A program made the position numbers and the translations under genes. The notes beneath the pieces are model-generated. The model did no database searches. It was not told the DNA's origin and was given only the letters and a program-made list of their open reading frames with translations. Positions 31,950 to 32,860 of a DNA stretch of 32,860 nt are shown here, piece by piece. Position 1 is the stretch's first letter, and each line of letters opens with the position of its first letter. The DNA comes from Prevotella sp. (GTDB taxonomy: Bacteria; Bacteroidota; Bacteroidia; Bacteroidales; Bacteroidaceae): contig JALEVZ010000103.1 in the NCBI GenBank assembly GCA_022788105.1, positions 1-32,860 on the forward strand, given 5' to 3'.

Positions 31950-32641
31950 TGAAGGAGTATTTTAATAACGAGTTCTTTCTTATAGCACTCACTTTCGGCT
32001 CTTATTTCTTAGGCAAGTTGTTGCGGCGACGCACGGGATGGGTTGTCATGAACCCCATCTTGGTGGCTATAGCTGTAGTTATAACCTTTTTGGAAATATC
32101 GGGTGTGAGTTACGAGGCGTACAATGAGGGCGGGCGTATGATAGAGTTTTGGCTGCGACCGGCTGTTGTTGCGCTTGGCGTGCCATTGTATATGCAACTT
32201 GAAAAGATAAAGAAAGACCTCGTACCCATTATGCTTAGCGAGCTGGCAGGATGTGTGGTGGGCATCGTTTCGGTGGTGTATATAGCGCAAAAGACGGGTG
32301 CTACGAAGGAGGTTATATTGTCGTTGGCATCGAAATCGGTCACCACGCCTATCGCAATGGAGGTCACTAAAGCCGTCGGGGGCATACCCTCGCTCACTGC
32401 GGCGGTAGTGGTCAGCGTGGGACTGCTATGCGCTGTCTGCGGATATAGGACGATGGGATTTGCCCATGTACACAGTGCTAAGGCGCAAGGCTTGTCAATG
32501 GGTACGGCGGCGCACGCGTTAGGCACTGCCACATCGATGGACATAAGCAATATTCATGGTGCTTACGCCAGCTTAGGACTTACCATCAACGGCATATTCA
32601 CATCGCTATTCACTCCTTCTATAATAGCCGTCATCTGCTAA
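31949..32641 (+). CDS. lrgB: LrgB family membrane protein
   Basis: The 230-residue protein has about six or more membrane segments and LrgB features: SLASKSVTTPIAMEVTKAVG and HALGTATSMDISNIHGAYAS. It is the usual partner of LrgA (antiholin-like or pyruvate transport complex, role in Bacteroidetes unproven). The TGATG overlap with lrgA indicates coupled translation. Confidence 0.9.
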   Translation: MKEYFNNEFFLIALTFGSYFLGKLLRRRTGWVVMNPILVAIAVVITFLEISGVSYEAYNEGGRMIEFWLRPAVVALGVPLYMQLEKIKKDLVPIMLSELAGCVVGIVSVVYIAQKTGATKEVILSLASKSVTTPIAMEVTKAVGGIPSLTAAVVVSVGLLCAVCGYRTMGFAHVHSAKAQGLSMGTAAHALGTATSMDISNIHGAYASLGLTINGIFTSLFTPSIIAVIC

Positions 32642-32689
32642 AAGCGCACTAATAAGCTTCTGAGTATGTCGCATCGCGGATTTAAGTGG

Positions 32690-32734
32690 GTATAAAAAGA
32701 AAACGACTAAGAGCTTAAACAAACTCTTAGTCGT
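32690..32734 (-). terminator. Terminator of the tRNA-Leu gene
   Basis: ACGACTAAGAG (32703-32713) pairs with CTCTTAGTCGT (32724-32734). On the minus strand the hairpin is followed by TTTTCTTTTTATA, so it ends the tRNA transcript. It may also serve lrgB in the other direction, where no T-run follows. Confidence 0.8.
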
Positions 32735-32742
32735 CATGCTTG

Positions 32743-32824
32743 TACCCAGACCCGGGGTCGAACCGGGACGGATTGCTCCACTGGTGTTTGAGACCAGCGC
32801 GTCTACCGATTCCGCCATCTGGGC
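32743..32824 (-). tRNA. tRNA-Leu, anticodon CAA
   Basis: Read on the minus strand, the 82-nt gene begins GCCCAGATGGCGGAATCGGT. The acceptor stem GCCCAGA pairs with TCTGGGT (one G-T pair). The anticodon arm is CTGGT, loop CTCAAAC, ACCAG, giving anticodon CAA (leucine, UUG codon). A class II variable arm (TGGA..TCCG) and T-arm CCCGG-TTCGACC-CCGGG follow. CCA is not encoded. Confidence 0.95.
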
Positions 32825-32836
32825 TTAATGCGGATG

Positions 32837-32844
32837 CAAAGGTA
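32837..32844 (-). promoter_or_regulatory. -7 box of the tRNA-Leu gene
   Basis: The minus strand reads TACCTTTG, 13 bp upstream of the tRNA 5' end, the expected distance. Confidence 0.65.
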
Positions 32845-32860
32845 CTATTTATTTTTTATA

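Overview
The window looks like chromosomal DNA of a Bacteroidales bacterium, most likely Prevotella or a close relative. Signs of this are repeated -7 boxes of the form TAnnTTTG upstream of genes, few Shine-Dalgarno sites, a DUF4292 lipoprotein next to an EnvC-like protein, and an ArgE of the Bacteroidetes type. No phage, plasmid, integrase or rRNA genes were seen.

Layout: 1-3214 (+) end of a TPR protein, a DUF4292 lipoprotein and an EnvC-like amidase activator (envelope maintenance). 3427-4482 (-) argE, divergent from an MFS exporter (4645-5832, +). 6203-9914 (+) acyl-CoA synthetase, prfB, a 46-residue membrane protein and a CYTH protein, overlapped convergently by a VanZ-like gene (9865-10278, -). 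10612-13416 (+) two tandem neurotransmitter:sodium symporter (NSS) paralogues, then a helix-hairpin-helix protein (13512-14471) and a sugar O-acetyltransferase (14682-15251). 15764-16862 (+) greA and a HIT protein. 17204-18292 (-) mannose-1-phosphate guanylyltransferase. 18558-23090 (-) a 1510-residue DUF4062-STAND NTPase-TPR protein. 23548-26022 (+) a TonB-dependent receptor. 26659-31125 (+) a potABCD polyamine ABC operon. 31569-32641 (+) lrgAB. 32743-32824 (-) tRNA-Leu(CAA).

The strangest property lies between the genes. At least twelve intergenic stretches are built of tandem units of almost exactly 22 bp, although unit sequence differs from place to place (GC-rich, pyrimidine-rich, AT-rich). 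The longest keeps a strict 22-bp register for eleven units (26093-26334) while its sequence drifts from one motif to another. Four of these loci share a MITE-like element (family B) with a conserved leading end and, in three, a conserved trailing end. A second dispersed family (family A, three copies) is a ~165-bp inverted-repeat element whose terminal hairpins differ by compensating base changes. Other points worth attention are a terminator hairpin inside an 18-codon ORF in the greA leader, a NWD1/TEP1-like STAND protein that may be an immune or signalling switch, and a PotD with a C-terminal membrane anchor.

All functional calls come from reading the sequence and remembered family features; no database search was run.
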